A stretch of DNA of 64,000 nt from JBBQFI01 sp038237805 (GCA_038237805.1 JBBRYI010000009.1:104739-168738), one strand, 5' to 3'; shown: positions 27,240-36,760, counted from the first letter of the stretch. Translations and numbers: made by a program. Notes: a model not told the origin generated them from the sequence alone.

Positions 27240-27767
27240 ATGAAATACGTAGCCGCGTTACTCCTTATGTTGCTTTCGCTCGGTGCGAATGCGCACGCGC
27301 AAGGCACGACAAACGCGCCTCCGAAACGCGGCTGGTTCGGCCGCATGCTCCATCCGTTCAACAGTGGGAAACGCTTGCCGGAATATAACGATGCGCGCTT
27401 GCGCGGTTTAACCATGCGCCTCGAGCTCTCACCGCAACCCGTGAAATTGTCGGAAGTGCGCTTGCTCGATGTCAAAGTGACTTTGACTAATCAGGCAAAG
27501 AAGCCGATCGATCTGCAATTCCCTAACGAGCAACGGATTGAGATTTATCTTCTCAGCTCGACCGAGCGCGTGCTGACGAAATGGTCGGATAATCACGCCT
27601 TCGCTGACAAGGCGGCCACCATCCTGATCAACCCGGAGGAACACATCGAATACAATGAGAAGATCGCGACGCGCGACCTCACACCCAACACTGTTTTCAT
27701 TGCGGATATTTTTTTTCCGCGTTATCCCGATCTGCGCATCCGGCAGAAATTTCTGACTGCGCCTTAA
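27240..27767 (+). CDS. Secreted protein of unknown function
   Basis: ATG 27240 begins a clean signal peptide (MKYVAALLLMLLSLGANAHAQ). The mature part, about 155 residues, has beta-rich stretches (LRGLTMRLELSPQPVKLSEV, LDVKVTLTNQAKKPIDLQF) that recall immunoglobulin-like or BACON-type folds, though I assign no family. Divergent from the previous secreted gene. Motif copy at 27522 encodes Pro-Asn-Glu. Confidence 0.65.
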   Translation: MKYVAALLLMLLSLGANAHAQGTTNAPPKRGWFGRMLHPFNSGKRLPEYNDARLRGLTMRLELSPQPVKLSEVRLLDVKVTLTNQAKKPIDLQFPNEQRIEIYLLSSTERVLTKWSDNHAFADKAATILINPEEHIEYNEKIATRDLTPNTVFIADIFFPRYPDLRIRQKFLTAP

Positions 27768-27830
27768 TGTAGAGGCGCTTGTGCCAAGCGCATGACGTTT
27801 GGTTGGGCGGCTGACACAGCCGCCTCTACA
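27768..27830. repeat. Family B palindromic element (TGTAGAGGCG...CGCCTCTACA)
   Basis: TGTAGAGGCG (27768-27777) and CGCCTCTACA (27821-27830) are perfect inverted ends; inside are two hairpins (GGCGCTTGTGCCAAGCGC and GGCGGCTGACACAGCCGCC). It starts at the base after a stop codon and ends 17 bases before the next gene. The second copy lies within purL at 55171. Confidence 0.92.
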
Positions 27831-27847
27831 TCGTATAAAGCCTGTCG

Positions 27848-28636
27848 ATGGCTCTTCGCCTCTTCGCCGACTACCACATGCATCCACAGGGACATCGGGT
27901 GCAACCTTACACACAGGCGTTGCTGCAACCTTGGGCCGATCATGCGCGCAAAATCGGCCTCACCGAAATCGCCTTCACCGATCACGATCGATATCACGAA
28001 GGAATTGATTTCGATGAAATCGATAAACTGCGCGTCGCGAATCCCGATCTTAATATTCGCGCCGGGATCGAGCTGGACAACGATCCGCAAACTTCAACAT
28101 CGGGACGCAAGTGGGTCGAACAAAATTGGGAGCGGCTCGATTTTGTTCTCGGTTCCGTTCATTACCTCGACCGCGACGATCAGATGTTCGACAGTGTGCC
28201 GGCCGGCGCATCGCAATTCGTCGATCGCGATATCGACGCTATTTACTCGGATTACTTTCGTCGTGTGCGCGAAATCGCCGCGACTGGGCTGGTTGATTGT
28301 CTCGCACATTTGGACCTGATTAAGATTCATGGCCATCGCCCGAAGGCCGATATTGAATTGCTCGCGGGCGAAACGCTCGATTTCATCCACTCGCGCAATC
28401 TTGCGATCGAACTTTCCACCGCCGGTTGGCGCAAACCGGTAAAGGAACTCTACCCGAACGATCGAATCATCGAACTCGCACGTGCGAAAGAAATCCCATT
28501 TACGACTGCTTCCGACGCGCACTCGCACGTGCAGCTCGGTGAAAATTACGAGCGACTCGAGGAAGAAATGAACTCGTTAGGAGTAAACACGGTTTGCGTC
28601 TTCGAAAAGCACCAGCGCATGACAGTTTCGTTGTAG
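27848..28636 (+). CDS. PHP-domain histidinol-phosphatase-like protein
   Basis: 262 residues. Metal-binding motifs: DYHMHPQGH near the N-terminus, FTDHDRYHE, GSVHYLDRDD, HLDLIKIHG and TTASDAHSH near the C-terminus, the order seen in HisK/HisJ-type histidinol phosphatases. It may dephosphorylate histidinol phosphate, but no other his gene is nearby, so a related phosphomonoester is possible. Motif copy at 28574 is read Ser-Leu-Gly. Confidence 0.85.
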   Translation: MALRLFADYHMHPQGHRVQPYTQALLQPWADHARKIGLTEIAFTDHDRYHEGIDFDEIDKLRVANPDLNIRAGIELDNDPQTSTSGRKWVEQNWERLDFVLGSVHYLDRDDQMFDSVPAGASQFVDRDIDAIYSDYFRRVREIAATGLVDCLAHLDLIKIHGHRPKADIELLAGETLDFIHSRNLAIELSTAGWRKPVKELYPNDRIIELARAKEIPFTTASDAHSHVQLGENYERLEEEMNSLGVNTVCVFEKHQRMTVSL

Positions 28637-28644
28637 CCAGCGTT

Positions 28645-28956
28645 TTATACCAAACCCGGCGGCAATCCCATCCCCCCGGTAATTTTAGTCATCTCCGATT
28701 GCGCCAGCGCCTTGCCTTGTTCGATCGCCTGCTGCACGCCGCTCAGAACGAGATCTTCCAAAATCTCGATGTCTTCCGGATCGACAATCTCTTTCGCGAT
28801 TTTGATCGAGACGACATCGCCGGCGCCATTCGCCACGACCGTGACCTTGCCGCCGCCGGCTTGCACTTCCACCGTCTTCTCTTCCAGTTCAGCCTGCGTT
28901 TTCGCCATCTGCTCCTGCATCTTCTGAGCTTGCTTCATCAACTTATTAATGTTCAT
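28645..28956 (-). CDS. ybaB: YbaB/EbfC nucleoid-associated protein
   Basis: 103 residues starting MNINKLMKQAQKMQEQMAKTQ, an amphipathic helix, then the family beta-sheet (VTVVANGAGDVVSIKIAKEI) and LPPGL end. YbaB binds DNA as a dimer. It sits 15 bases downstream of dnaX on the same strand, the conserved dnaX-ybaB arrangement. Confidence 0.95.
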   Translation of the reverse strand: MNINKLMKQAQKMQEQMAKTQAELEEKTVEVQAGGGKVTVVANGAGDVVSIKIAKEIVDPEDIEILEDLVLSGVQQAIEQGKALAQSEMTKITGGMGLPPGLV

Positions 28957-28971
28957 GCGTCGCGATCGTCC

Positions 28972-30615
28972 TCAGGATTTGATTTCGCCCTTGAAAATTT
29001 CGAGCGCCTCTTGAATGAGCGGGTCGTCTTTAAAAGTTTCGGCCTGGCTTTGTTTTTTTGTTGGCGGCGCTGATTCATTTACCACCGGCGCACTTGGCAA
29101 ACCTTCCTTCATCACAAACTTCACTTTCCAATCGTTTCCGCTGATTTCTTTCAGGAGCGATTCCAGAAAACGACGATTGTTATCCGTCGCCAGAGTTTCG
29201 ATCATCGACTTTTGTTCGGGTGGATAACCAATGAGAAACGTGCGCCCTTCCGTACCGATTCCGCGGGTGGAATCGATCAAAGTTTTCAGAAACCGCTTCT
29301 GCGCGGGAATCTTCTCCGCGAGTTTGTGCCACATCTCATCGACGTTTAGCGATGTGCTTTCGTTAGGCGCGGCAGGTTTGCTGTAGCCGCGGTCGGTGAC
29401 CGCGGTTTTGCCGGCGTCAGCGACGCAAGCTACAGCAGACTTTCCGGCGTCAGCGACGCCAGCTACAACTTTTCCATCGCGCAAGGCCGAGAGATTTTCG
29501 ATCACTTCATTCAACGTCACCTGACTGAGCGTCTGGATGGCTTTGATCACTGCCACTTCGAAATGAAGCTTCTTATTCGGCGCCCATTTCATGCGGCCTT
29601 CCGCGGCAGCGAATTGGTCGATCAACTCCAGCAATCGATCGGTCTCGATCGCTGCACTCTCGGTTTCGAGCGATTTCTGCAATTCGGGATTCGCATCATC
29701 CGCCAGCGCCTCCGGCTTCACTTTAAAAACAAGCAGGTCGCGCAAGTACGAAATGAGATCGGACATTAATTTCATCATGTCCTTGCCGGATTCGCACTGT
29801 TCGTGCACGAGCTCGATCGCTTCCGCGGTAGCGCTGCGCAAAATCTTCTCCGTTAGATCAGCAACAGTTTGTTCGCTCGTGAATCCGAAGACTTTCAGCA
29901 CATCGGCTTCGCTGATTGGATCGCCGCAAAATGCGACCAGTTGATCCAGCATCGATTCCGCATCGCGCAATCCGCCTTCCGCGCCGCGCGCGATGGCGTG
30001 TGCGGCCGCCGGTTCGAGCGTAATTTTTTCCTGCTTCGCGATGTATTGCAGATGATTGGCGATTAATTTCGCCGAAATGCGATGCAGATCGAAGCGCTGA
30101 CAACGACTCAAAATTGTCGGCAAAACTTTTTGCGGCTCCGTCGTCGCGAAAATAAATTTCACATGCGGCGGCGGTTCCTCCAGCGTTTTGAGTAGCGCGT
30201 TGAAGGCAGCCGACGAAAGCATGTGCACTTCGTCGATGAGATAAATTTTGTAGCGACCTTTTGCGGGCGCGTAACGCACGTTGTCGCGCAATTCGCGCAC
30301 GTCTTCCACGCTGTTATTGCTCGCGCCGTCAATCTCGATGACGTCGAGACTGTTTCCGGCGGCAATTTCCTTGCAGTTATCGCAAACTCCGCACGGCGTC
30401 ACCGTTGGGCCAGGGCTGTTAAGGCAGTTGAGCGCTTTTGCCAGAATGCGCGCGGTAGAAGTTTTCCCGACGCCGCGCGGTCCGACGAAAAGATAGGCGT
30501 GCGCGAGACGGTTTTGTTCGACCGCATTCTTCAACGTTTGCGAGACATGATTTTGGCCCACAAGATCATCGAACGTCTGGGGTCGATACTTTCGCGCGAA
30601 AACCTGATAACTCAC
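28972..30615 (-). CDS. dnaX: DNA polymerase III gamma/tau subunit with repeat-encoded insert
   Basis: 547 residues. Clamp-loader ATPase motifs: GPRGVGKTSTARILAKALNC, the zinc cysteines CGVCDNC, DEVHMLSSAAFNALLKTLEEPP, and the sensor FIFATTEPQKVLPTILSRC. Domain III and a short tau-like tail follow. Residues about 384-412 are an 11-residue near-duplicate (VADAGKSAV / VADAGKTAV) encoded by a palindromic element in the linker between domain III and the C-terminal part, a place able to tolerate extra length. Motif copy at 29360. Confidence 0.95.
   Translation of the reverse strand: MSYQVFARKYRPQTFDDLVGQNHVSQTLKNAVEQNRLAHAYLFVGPRGVGKTSTARILAKALNCLNSPGPTVTPCGVCDNCKEIAAGNSLDVIEIDGASNNSVEDVRELRDNVRYAPAKGRYKIYLIDEVHMLSSAAFNALLKTLEEPPPHVKFIFATTEPQKVLPTILSRCQRFDLHRISAKLIANHLQYIAKQEKITLEPAAAHAIARGAEGGLRDAESMLDQLVAFCGDPISEADVLKVFGFTSEQTVADLTEKILRSATAEAIELVHEQCESGKDMMKLMSDLISYLRDLLVFKVKPEALADDANPELQKSLETESAAIETDRLLELIDQFAAAEGRMKWAPNKKLHFEVAVIKAIQTLSQVTLNEVIENLSALRDGKVVAGVADAGKSAVACVADAGKTAVTDRGYSKPAAPNESTSLNVDEMWHKLAEKIPAQKRFLKTLIDSTRGIGTEGRTFLIGYPPEQKSMIETLATDNNRRFLESLLKEISGNDWKVKFVMKEGLPSAPVVNESAPPTKKQSQAETFKDDPLIQEALEIFKGEIKS
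29382..29467. repeat. Family A-related element in dnaX with duplicated right half
   Basis: TGTAGC (29382) opens the element; CCGGCGTCAGCGACGC followed by (A/C)AGCTACA occurs twice, ending at 29434 and 29467. The duplication gives two nearly identical 11-residue protein repeats and keeps the frame. Confidence 0.88.
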
Positions 30616-30726
30616 GCCGCTAATCTATGCGGTGTCGTCCAGAGCGAAAATAAAAAACGAGCGCCAACGCGAAGATCCGTCCGCGGTCGATCTGTATTTC
30701 GTTTTCGATTTGAAACAGCGGCATGG

Positions 30727-31833
30727 TTACAACATCTCCGTCTGTTTCTCACGCGCGGATTCGCGCGCGGCCATCGCAAATGGATTCAGCTGTGGCGGCG
30801 CGTCGACGCGTTCGGTGCCGTCGAGCAAGCCTTCCACAGTGAGAATCTGAATTTTTGGATAATCTTTGTCGTGCCAGAGTTTTGATGTGTAGCGTCCGGC
30901 ATCGACCGCCTCCGTCCGCATTTGTTTGCTCGCTTTCTCCAGCGTGATGAGAACGCCGCCGGCTGCCTTCTGATTTTCGACGTCGCCTAATAAGGTGGCG
31001 ACGTCACCACGATTCACGCCACCGCCTTTTATCTGCACGATGATCTTCTCTCGATGCGCTTCCTCTCTTCTTAGCGGCGCATCTTCTCTCGTCCGGTTCT
31101 TCGGCACGTCTTTCCGCTCCGTTTCATAATAGTAAAGAAGCCCATCGACGCCACGATCCGCGCCTTTGCCTTCTTTTAACGGGCGCGCGCCAATGAGCGA
31201 CAACGCCCAATGTTGGAATTGGAACTTGTCGTTTTCGGCCAGTTGCTTCGCGCCGCCGAAATCTGTCGGCTGACCTTTCTCTTCGAATTCGATCTCTTCA
31301 CCGAATGCATCTTTCAATCGGCGCTTGATCAAATTGATCGCGAGATAGGTGATATCGATTCCGATCCATTGGCGATCTAACTTTTGCGCCGCGTGAATCG
31401 TCGTGCCGCATCCGCAGAATGGATCGAGAACCACATCGCCGGGATTGCTTGATGCGCTGATGATTCGCTCAAGCAACGCTTGCGGCTTTTGTGTTGGATA
31501 ACCCAAGCTTTCACTGACGAAGTTTGGCCGCAGACCCCCGTGCAGGTGCTCAATATCATCCCAATTGTCTGAGATTGGTTGTCCCTCCATCTCGTCGAGA
31601 TATCGCTTTTCTTGCGGAACGGTCCCTGGCTTCGACTGATGAATTTTTCCTTCCTCATACGCCTTCTGCTCGATCTTTTGTCCAACGCCAGACCCGTTTA
31701 ACTCCCAAAAAATCGTAGGTGAGATTGGGTCGGTTTTTGTTCGGGTTCGTGATATCGCCGAGTCGATACCTGCGGCCGTCTTGGTCTGTGAAGCGATAAA
31801 ACTTTTCGAGGTAATCGGGATCATGTTCGCCAT
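30727..31833 (-). pseudogene. C-terminal part of frameshifted DNA methyltransferase fused to a PD-(D/E)XK nuclease domain
   Basis: This frame holds the second half of a beta-class methyltransferase: SESLGYPTQKPQALLERII then DPFCGCGTTIHAA (SAM-binding motif I, placed after the catalytic motif as in circularly permuted beta enzymes) and WIGIDITYLA. About 100 residues later comes a Mrr-like nuclease core, GADRGVDGLLYY...KIIVQIKGG, which reads as D and QXK of a PD-(D/E)XK site. About 40 residues joining it to the N-terminal part are found in a third frame (31655-31852: GEHDPDYLEKFYRF...VKRVWRWTKDR), so a frameshift lies near 31665. The gene may be decayed or misassembled. Confidence 0.8.
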
Positions 31834-32396
31834 ACACTTTGTTGAACGTCACTGCTTCGCCCTTTGTACCGGAAGATGACGTCGCGGCAATTTGGAAAGT
31901 TTACAGTGGTATGACTCTTAGGCTGCGATCGCTTCCAAGATATTTCGTTGCGGAAGTTCTTAGCGCCGAAAATTCCATCGAGCAACATTCGTAGATAATG
32001 ACTCGCCGTCGGGTCACAATGGAGATAGAGGCTGCCGGTTGATTTCAGCACGCGATGAAGTTCGACGAGCCGCGGGGCCATCATGGCGAGATACGCCATC
32101 ATTGGCGAATGTTTGAGGAAGCTGTGCAGCGCTTCCATCAACTCGACCGCGGTGACGTTCGAGCAGTTGTCGATGAAGTGATGATAGGTGTCGGCGGCGT
32201 CGGCCCAGCTCCATGTATCAGTGAAGGCGTGGAATTGCGCCTGGCTTACTGCACCGCTCGGTTCGCGAAACAGAACGTTGTAATCGGCGTTGGAATTAAA
32301 CGGCGGATCGAGATAAACAAGGTCGACGCTTTCATCGGGAAATTCTTTGCGATCAGAAAGCCATTTCAGATTGTCGCCGAAATATAAACGATTCAC
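31821..32396 (-). pseudogene. N-terminal part of the frameshifted site-specific DNA methyltransferase
   Basis: 191 residues start MNRLYFGDNLKWLSDRK and include the catalytic motif IV VYLDPPFNSNADYN (DPPF), marking N4-cytosine or N6-adenine methylation, plus LHRVLKSTGSLYLHCDPTASHYL. The frame is lost at about 31860: AAAGGGCGAA would restore the family reading if it were one G shorter, giving GEAVTFNKVYGEHDP. The family normally has one continuous protein of about 550-600 residues across 30727-32396. Confidence 0.8.
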
Positions 32397-32456
32397 AAAC
32401 TCCGAAAGATTGCTTCAGTTGTCGTGAAATGACCAACTCGAAATCGCCTACGTTTT

Positions 32457-33542
32457 GTGCATCCATATGTGACTGCGAGTGGTGAATCGGAGTTCTCGGT
32501 TTTCTACCTCGCCGAGGGGGAACAAGACGCGGACGCAGTCATGGCGCGGCTGACGGCCTATCTGCGAGGCGCCAAAGCAAGTCTGGATTTTGCGCTTTAT
32601 GATATGCGGTTGAGTGACCCGTTGAAGAATCAGCTCATGACGGAATTGCGTGAACGTGCGACGGCGGGCGTGCAAATACGAATTTGTTTCGACGGCGACA
32701 AACCGGTGCATCCTAATCTGGCGAGCGGTCAGGATCCGGCGCCGCCGGGCACCAGCGCGTTCGTGCAGTCGTTAGGGTATCCATGGCGACGCATTGCGGG
32801 AATGAAGTTAATGCATCAAAAGTTTATCGTGCGCGACCGCGCGGCAGTCTGGACAGGCTCGCTCAATCTCACGGACAACGCGTTTACGCTCATGGAAAAT
32901 AATGTTGTCACAATCGAGTCCCCGACACTCGCCGGTTACTACGCACGGGATTTCGAACAACTTTGGGAGAAAGAGAATTTCGAGAATACAGGCGATATCC
33001 AGACTGTTGCTGTCTCGACGACTTTTAGCGGCGCGCCTGCGACGTTGCGCGTGATGTTTTCTCCGGGCTGCGGCCTGGCGATCGATGGTGAAATCGCGAA
33101 ACGCGTGCATGCCGCGCGTCGTCGTGTTCGCATTTGCAGTTTGCTCATCAATTCCGGAACGCTCATCGGCGCGCTCGCAGATTTATTGCGGCAGGGACAA
33201 GTAAAGGTTGATGGAATCTACGATCGCACGCAGATGACCGATGTTTACCGTCAATGGCAGGACGTGCCGCAGAATCGATGGAAGATCAGCGCGGTGCAGG
33301 AGATCGTGGCGCGCGCGGGAATTGTCGGGAAAAATTCGACGCCGTATTCGCCGACAGGCCGCCACGACTTCATGCACAACAAAGTTCTCGTGATCGATGA
33401 CACGGTCATCACTGGCTCATATAATTTCTCGCGCAGCGCGCAGTTCAACGCCGAGAATATTCTTTTCATTGAGAGCGCAGCACTGGCAGAACGCTACAGC
33501 GCTTACATCGATCACCTCATGCAGAAGTATGGCCGCCCTTAA
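32457..33542 (+). CDS. Phospholipase D-like (HKD) protein
   Basis: 361 residues with two HKD motifs: HQKFIVRDRAAVWTGSLNLTDN near residue 120 and HNKVLVIDDTVITGSYNFSRS near residue 305, both complete, as in PLD-family nucleases and phospholipases. No signal peptide is evident. Its position beside the methyltransferase-nuclease gene, divergently oriented, could mean a defence or DNA-processing role, but this is inference. Start may be the ATG at 32457 or further in. Motif copy at 32769. Confidence 0.82.
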   Translation: MHPYVTASGESEFSVFYLAEGEQDADAVMARLTAYLRGAKASLDFALYDMRLSDPLKNQLMTELRERATAGVQIRICFDGDKPVHPNLASGQDPAPPGTSAFVQSLGYPWRRIAGMKLMHQKFIVRDRAAVWTGSLNLTDNAFTLMENNVVTIESPTLAGYYARDFEQLWEKENFENTGDIQTVAVSTTFSGAPATLRVMFSPGCGLAIDGEIAKRVHAARRRVRICSLLINSGTLIGALADLLRQGQVKVDGIYDRTQMTDVYRQWQDVPQNRWKISAVQEIVARAGIVGKNSTPYSPTGRHDFMHNKVLVIDDTVITGSYNFSRSAQFNAENILFIESAALAERYSAYIDHLMQKYGRP

Positions 33543-33547
33543 CTTAA

Positions 33548-33572
33548 TTGAGCGTTGAACGTTGAACGTTTG
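33548..33572. repeat. Short tandem TTGAACG repeat before the P1 peptidase
   Basis: GCGTTGAACGTTGAACGTTTG contains TTGAACG twice in tandem plus flanking near-copies. It occupies most of the 38-base gap upstream of the P1 peptidase; whether it is regulatory or a simple repeat is unclear. Confidence 0.4.
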
Positions 33573-33580
33573 ATTCCCAA

Positions 33581-34774
33581 ATGAACACCTCGTTGCGCAA
33601 CGTTTTTCTCGTTGTCCTATTCGTTTTCATAACCGTCGCCAATGCGCGCCAGCCAATCCCGCCGCCGCCGCAAACCAAAGTCGTCCGCGCGCGCGATCTC
33701 GGGATACCTTTCGATGGAGCGCCGGGAAAATTTAACGCCATTACCGATGTCGCCGGCGTTGAGGTTGGGTACACGACTTTGATTAGTGGGGACGGCAAAA
33801 CTGATGTGGGAAAAGGTCCGGTGCGGACCGGTGTTACTGCGATTATCCCGCGCGGTCATGATTCACTGAATGATCCCGTTTATGCGGGCACCTTCAGTCT
33901 CAATGGCAACGGCGAGATGACCGGCACAGCGTGGGTGGAGGAGAGTGGATTTCTCGAGGGCCCGGTTATCATCACGAACACGCATAGTGTCGGCGTCGCG
34001 CGCGATGCCTCGATCGCATGGCGAATCAAGCGCGGCGCGGCCGACAAGACCGGTTACTGGTGGAGCTTGCCCGTTGTCGCCGAAACGTGGGACGGATGGC
34101 TCAACGATATTAACGGTTTTCACATCAAGCCCGAGCATGTTTTCAACGCACTCGATACCGCGCATGGCGGCGCCATCGAGGAGGGGAGTCTGGGCGGCGG
34201 GACCGGCATGATTTGTTACGAATTCAAAGGCGGAAACGGAACCGCCTCACGCAAGGTCGATCTGAAACAGGATAAGAATGCACCGGCGCGTTCGTTTACT
34301 ATCGGCGTATTTGTGCAGGCGAATTGCGGTCGTCGACCGCAACTCACCATCGCCGGCGTCCCAGTCGGCAAGGAAATTCCGGGCGAAGTTTACAAAGAGG
34401 AAAGCGGTTCCATCATCATCGTCATTGCGACTGATGCGCCATTGCTTCCGCATCAATTGAGACGACTCGCGCGCCGTGCATCGCTCGGGCTCGCGCGCAC
34501 GGGAAGTGTTTCCGGAAATGGTTCCGGCGATTTGTTCATCGCCTTTTCAACGGCGAACCCAGACGCGGCAAACCCCGACAAGCTCACGCATGCGGTTGAG
34601 ACAATTCCGAACGATCTGCTCGATCCGATTTTTGCCGGGGTTGTGCAGGCGACCGAAGAAGCAATCGTCAACGCGCTCGTCGACAATCACGACATGACTG
34701 GGCGTGACAATCATCACGTCGATGCTTTGCCACATGAGCGCGTGCGCGAACTTTTGAAAAAATATGGCCGCTGA
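33581..34774 (+). CDS. P1-family (DmpA-like) aminopeptidase, secreted
   Basis: 397 residues with a signal peptide (MNTSLRNVFLVVLFVFITVANA). DmpA features: FNAITDVAGVEVGYTTL, the oxyanion/central GGGTGMICYEFKGG, and the autoprocessing nucleophile serine in GNGSGDLFIAFS. Members are self-cleaving N-terminal nucleophile hydrolases with L-aminopeptidase or D-esterase activity. The AKR gene follows 32 bases later. Confidence 0.9.
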   Translation: MNTSLRNVFLVVLFVFITVANARQPIPPPPQTKVVRARDLGIPFDGAPGKFNAITDVAGVEVGYTTLISGDGKTDVGKGPVRTGVTAIIPRGHDSLNDPVYAGTFSLNGNGEMTGTAWVEESGFLEGPVIITNTHSVGVARDASIAWRIKRGAADKTGYWWSLPVVAETWDGWLNDINGFHIKPEHVFNALDTAHGGAIEEGSLGGGTGMICYEFKGGNGTASRKVDLKQDKNAPARSFTIGVFVQANCGRRPQLTIAGVPVGKEIPGEVYKEESGSIIIVIATDAPLLPHQLRRLARRASLGLARTGSVSGNGSGDLFIAFSTANPDAANPDKLTHAVETIPNDLLDPIFAGVVQATEEAIVNALVDNHDMTGRDNHHVDALPHERVRELLKKYGR

Positions 34775-34805
34775 GGTGAGTCGCCCGGGGGCGTTGTTTT
34801 AATAG

Positions 34806-35792
34806 ATGAAGTACGTCCAACTCGGAAAGAGCGACCTCAAGGTCTCGCGTATAGCGCTCGGTTGCATGAGCTATGGCGTACCAAAACGTGGCACGCATCG
34901 CTGGTCGCTTGATGAGGAGAAAAGCCGGCCTTTCATCAAGCAGGCGCTCGATCTTGGGATCAATTTTTTCGATACGGCCAATGTCTATTCCGATGGCACG
35001 AGTGAGGAAATCGTCGGACGCGCTCTGCGTGATTTTGCGAAGCGCGAGGAAATTGTCCTGGCGACGAAAGTGTTCTTTCCAATGAGCGACGGATCAAACT
35101 TGGGTGGACTTTCTCGCACGGCGATCTTTGCGGCGATCGACGACAGCTTACGACGACTCGGCACCGACTATGTCGATCTCTATCAGATTCACCGCTGGGA
35201 TTATAAAACGCCGATCGAAGAAACGCTGGAAGCGCTGCACGATCTCATCAATACGGGCAAGGTGCGTTACATCGGCGCGTCCTCGATGTACGCGTGGCAA
35301 TTCGCGAAGGCACTCTATCTTGCTGATCTCCACGGTTGGACGCGCTTTGTCTCGATGCAAAACCATTACAACCTGCTTTATCGCGAGGAAGAACGGGAAA
35401 TGATGCCGCTTTGTCTGGATCAACAGATCGGTGTGATCCCATGGAGTCCGTTGGCGCGTGGTCGCCTAACGAGACCGTGGAGCGAGAAGGACAAGACGCA
35501 GCGCGCAAGCGCAGACGATTTCGGCAATAAAATGTACGCCAACACGGAAGAAGCGGATCGCCTGGTTGTCGATCGCGTAAACGAGATCGCGAAGACTCGT
35601 GGCATTCCGCCGGCACAGGTGGCACTGGCATGGATGTTGACAAAAGCGTACATGACCGCGCCCATAATCGGGGCAACCAAACCGCATCATTTGGGAGACG
35701 CGGTGGCAGCGCTCGATGTGACGCTGTCGAATGGTGAAATAGAGCAGCTCGAGGAACCTTATGTCCCTCACCCTGTGCTCGGTTTTGATTAA
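34806..35792 (+). CDS. Aldo/keto reductase
   Basis: 328 residues, a standard AKR barrel: FDTANVYSDGTSEEIVGRAL with the catalytic aspartate and tyrosine, VLATKVFFP (lysine), DLYQIHRWD (histidine), and the NADPH site near IGATKPHHLGDAVAAL. Related to YajO/Tas-type reductases (CMSYGVPKRG). Substrate unknown. Motif copy at 35465. The last four bases overlap the convergent cyclodeaminase-family gene. Confidence 0.9.
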   Translation: MKYVQLGKSDLKVSRIALGCMSYGVPKRGTHRWSLDEEKSRPFIKQALDLGINFFDTANVYSDGTSEEIVGRALRDFAKREEIVLATKVFFPMSDGSNLGGLSRTAIFAAIDDSLRRLGTDYVDLYQIHRWDYKTPIEETLEALHDLINTGKVRYIGASSMYAWQFAKALYLADLHGWTRFVSMQNHYNLLYREEEREMMPLCLDQQIGVIPWSPLARGRLTRPWSEKDKTQRASADDFGNKMYANTEEADRLVVDRVNEIAKTRGIPPAQVALAWMLTKAYMTAPIIGATKPHHLGDAVAALDVTLSNGEIEQLEEPYVPHPVLGFD

Positions 35793-36694
35793 TTCTGGTT
35801 CGTTGCGGTTGCCGATCGATAAACCAGCATTGCTGCCGCGATGTCTTCCACGGCCATGCCTAACGACTTGAAGATTGTCGTTTCATGCCGCCGCGCTTCG
35901 ACTTTTCCGGCGAGTGCTTCGCCGAGTTCGGCGTAAATTTTTGCGCCGGAAAGCATGACATCACCCGATTCCTTCATCGCGCCCTCTTTCGAATCGACAA
36001 AGACAACGTTCGCCATCGCGTTGTCATCGAGTTCGCGCCAATCGGGCCGGCATGCGCCCACGGCGTTGACATGAGAACCTGGCTTTAGCCACGAGCCTTG
36101 TAAGACTGGAGTGGTCGAGCTTGTTGCCACGACGACCACATCGGCGCCTTTTACCGCGGCCTCGGCCGACATCGCTTTGCCTCCGATTTCTTCGGCGAAT
36201 TTTTCCGCGTGATCCTGCGCACGGCTCCAGACGCGCACTTCTTCGAAATGTCCAACGAGTCCCAACGCTTCACTGTGACTGCGTGCCTGAACGCCGCTCC
36301 CGAGGATGGCGAGGACGCGCGCATCTTCCGGTGCAAGAAGTTTCGTCGCCACAGCTGAGACCGCGGCTGTCCTCATTTCCGTGACCAATCTCCCGTCCAT
36401 CACGGCGAGTGGTGCACCCGTCTGCGGATCGACCAGAAAAATTGTGGCCATGTGTGTCGGTATGCCACGATCCGCATTCGGCGGATAGAAGGTGACAATT
36501 TTCACTCCAAGACCATCCGCCAACGCCGGCATTAGCCCGAAAAACCCGCCCGGAGGGTCAACGGAAATAACGGACCGGACCGGTTGAGTTACCTTGCCGA
36601 CGGAGAAATCAATGAGGGCTTTCTCCATCGCGGGAATCAATTGATCCATGCGCAAATGTTGTCGCACTTGTTCTTCGTCTAGAAATGTCGGCAT
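35789..36694 (-). CDS. Ornithine cyclodeaminase / mu-crystallin family protein
   Basis: 301 residues. Typical segments: GLKIVTFYPPN-like KIVTFYPPNADRG, MDGRLVTEMRTAAVSAVATKLLA, and the dinucleotide loop VLAILGSGVQARSHSEAL. The family includes ornithine cyclodeaminase, alanine dehydrogenase and ketimine reductases, so the exact substrate is open. Motif copy at 35859 is read Ser-Leu-Gly. Confidence 0.87.
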   Translation of the reverse strand: MPTFLDEEQVRQHLRMDQLIPAMEKALIDFSVGKVTQPVRSVISVDPPGGFFGLMPALADGLGVKIVTFYPPNADRGIPTHMATIFLVDPQTGAPLAVMDGRLVTEMRTAAVSAVATKLLAPEDARVLAILGSGVQARSHSEALGLVGHFEEVRVWSRAQDHAEKFAEEIGGKAMSAEAAVKGADVVVVATSSTTPVLQGSWLKPGSHVNAVGACRPDWRELDDNAMANVVFVDSKEGAMKESGDVMLSGAKIYAELGEALAGKVEARRHETTIFKSLGMAVEDIAAAMLVYRSATATNQN

Positions 36695-36760
36695 AGCGGA
36701 TTATGTACGACCTCGGCATAAGATCAGCTTTACAAAACGGAAATCTGGCGGAGTCAAAGC

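Noticed and set aside
27848..28636. Assigning HisK as histidinol phosphatase with gene symbol
   Set aside because: PHP domain is clear, but no his operon context supports the specific substrate.
29341..29470. dnaX programmed frameshift site
   Set aside because: No A-run slippery sequence is present; the hairpins belong to a palindromic element.
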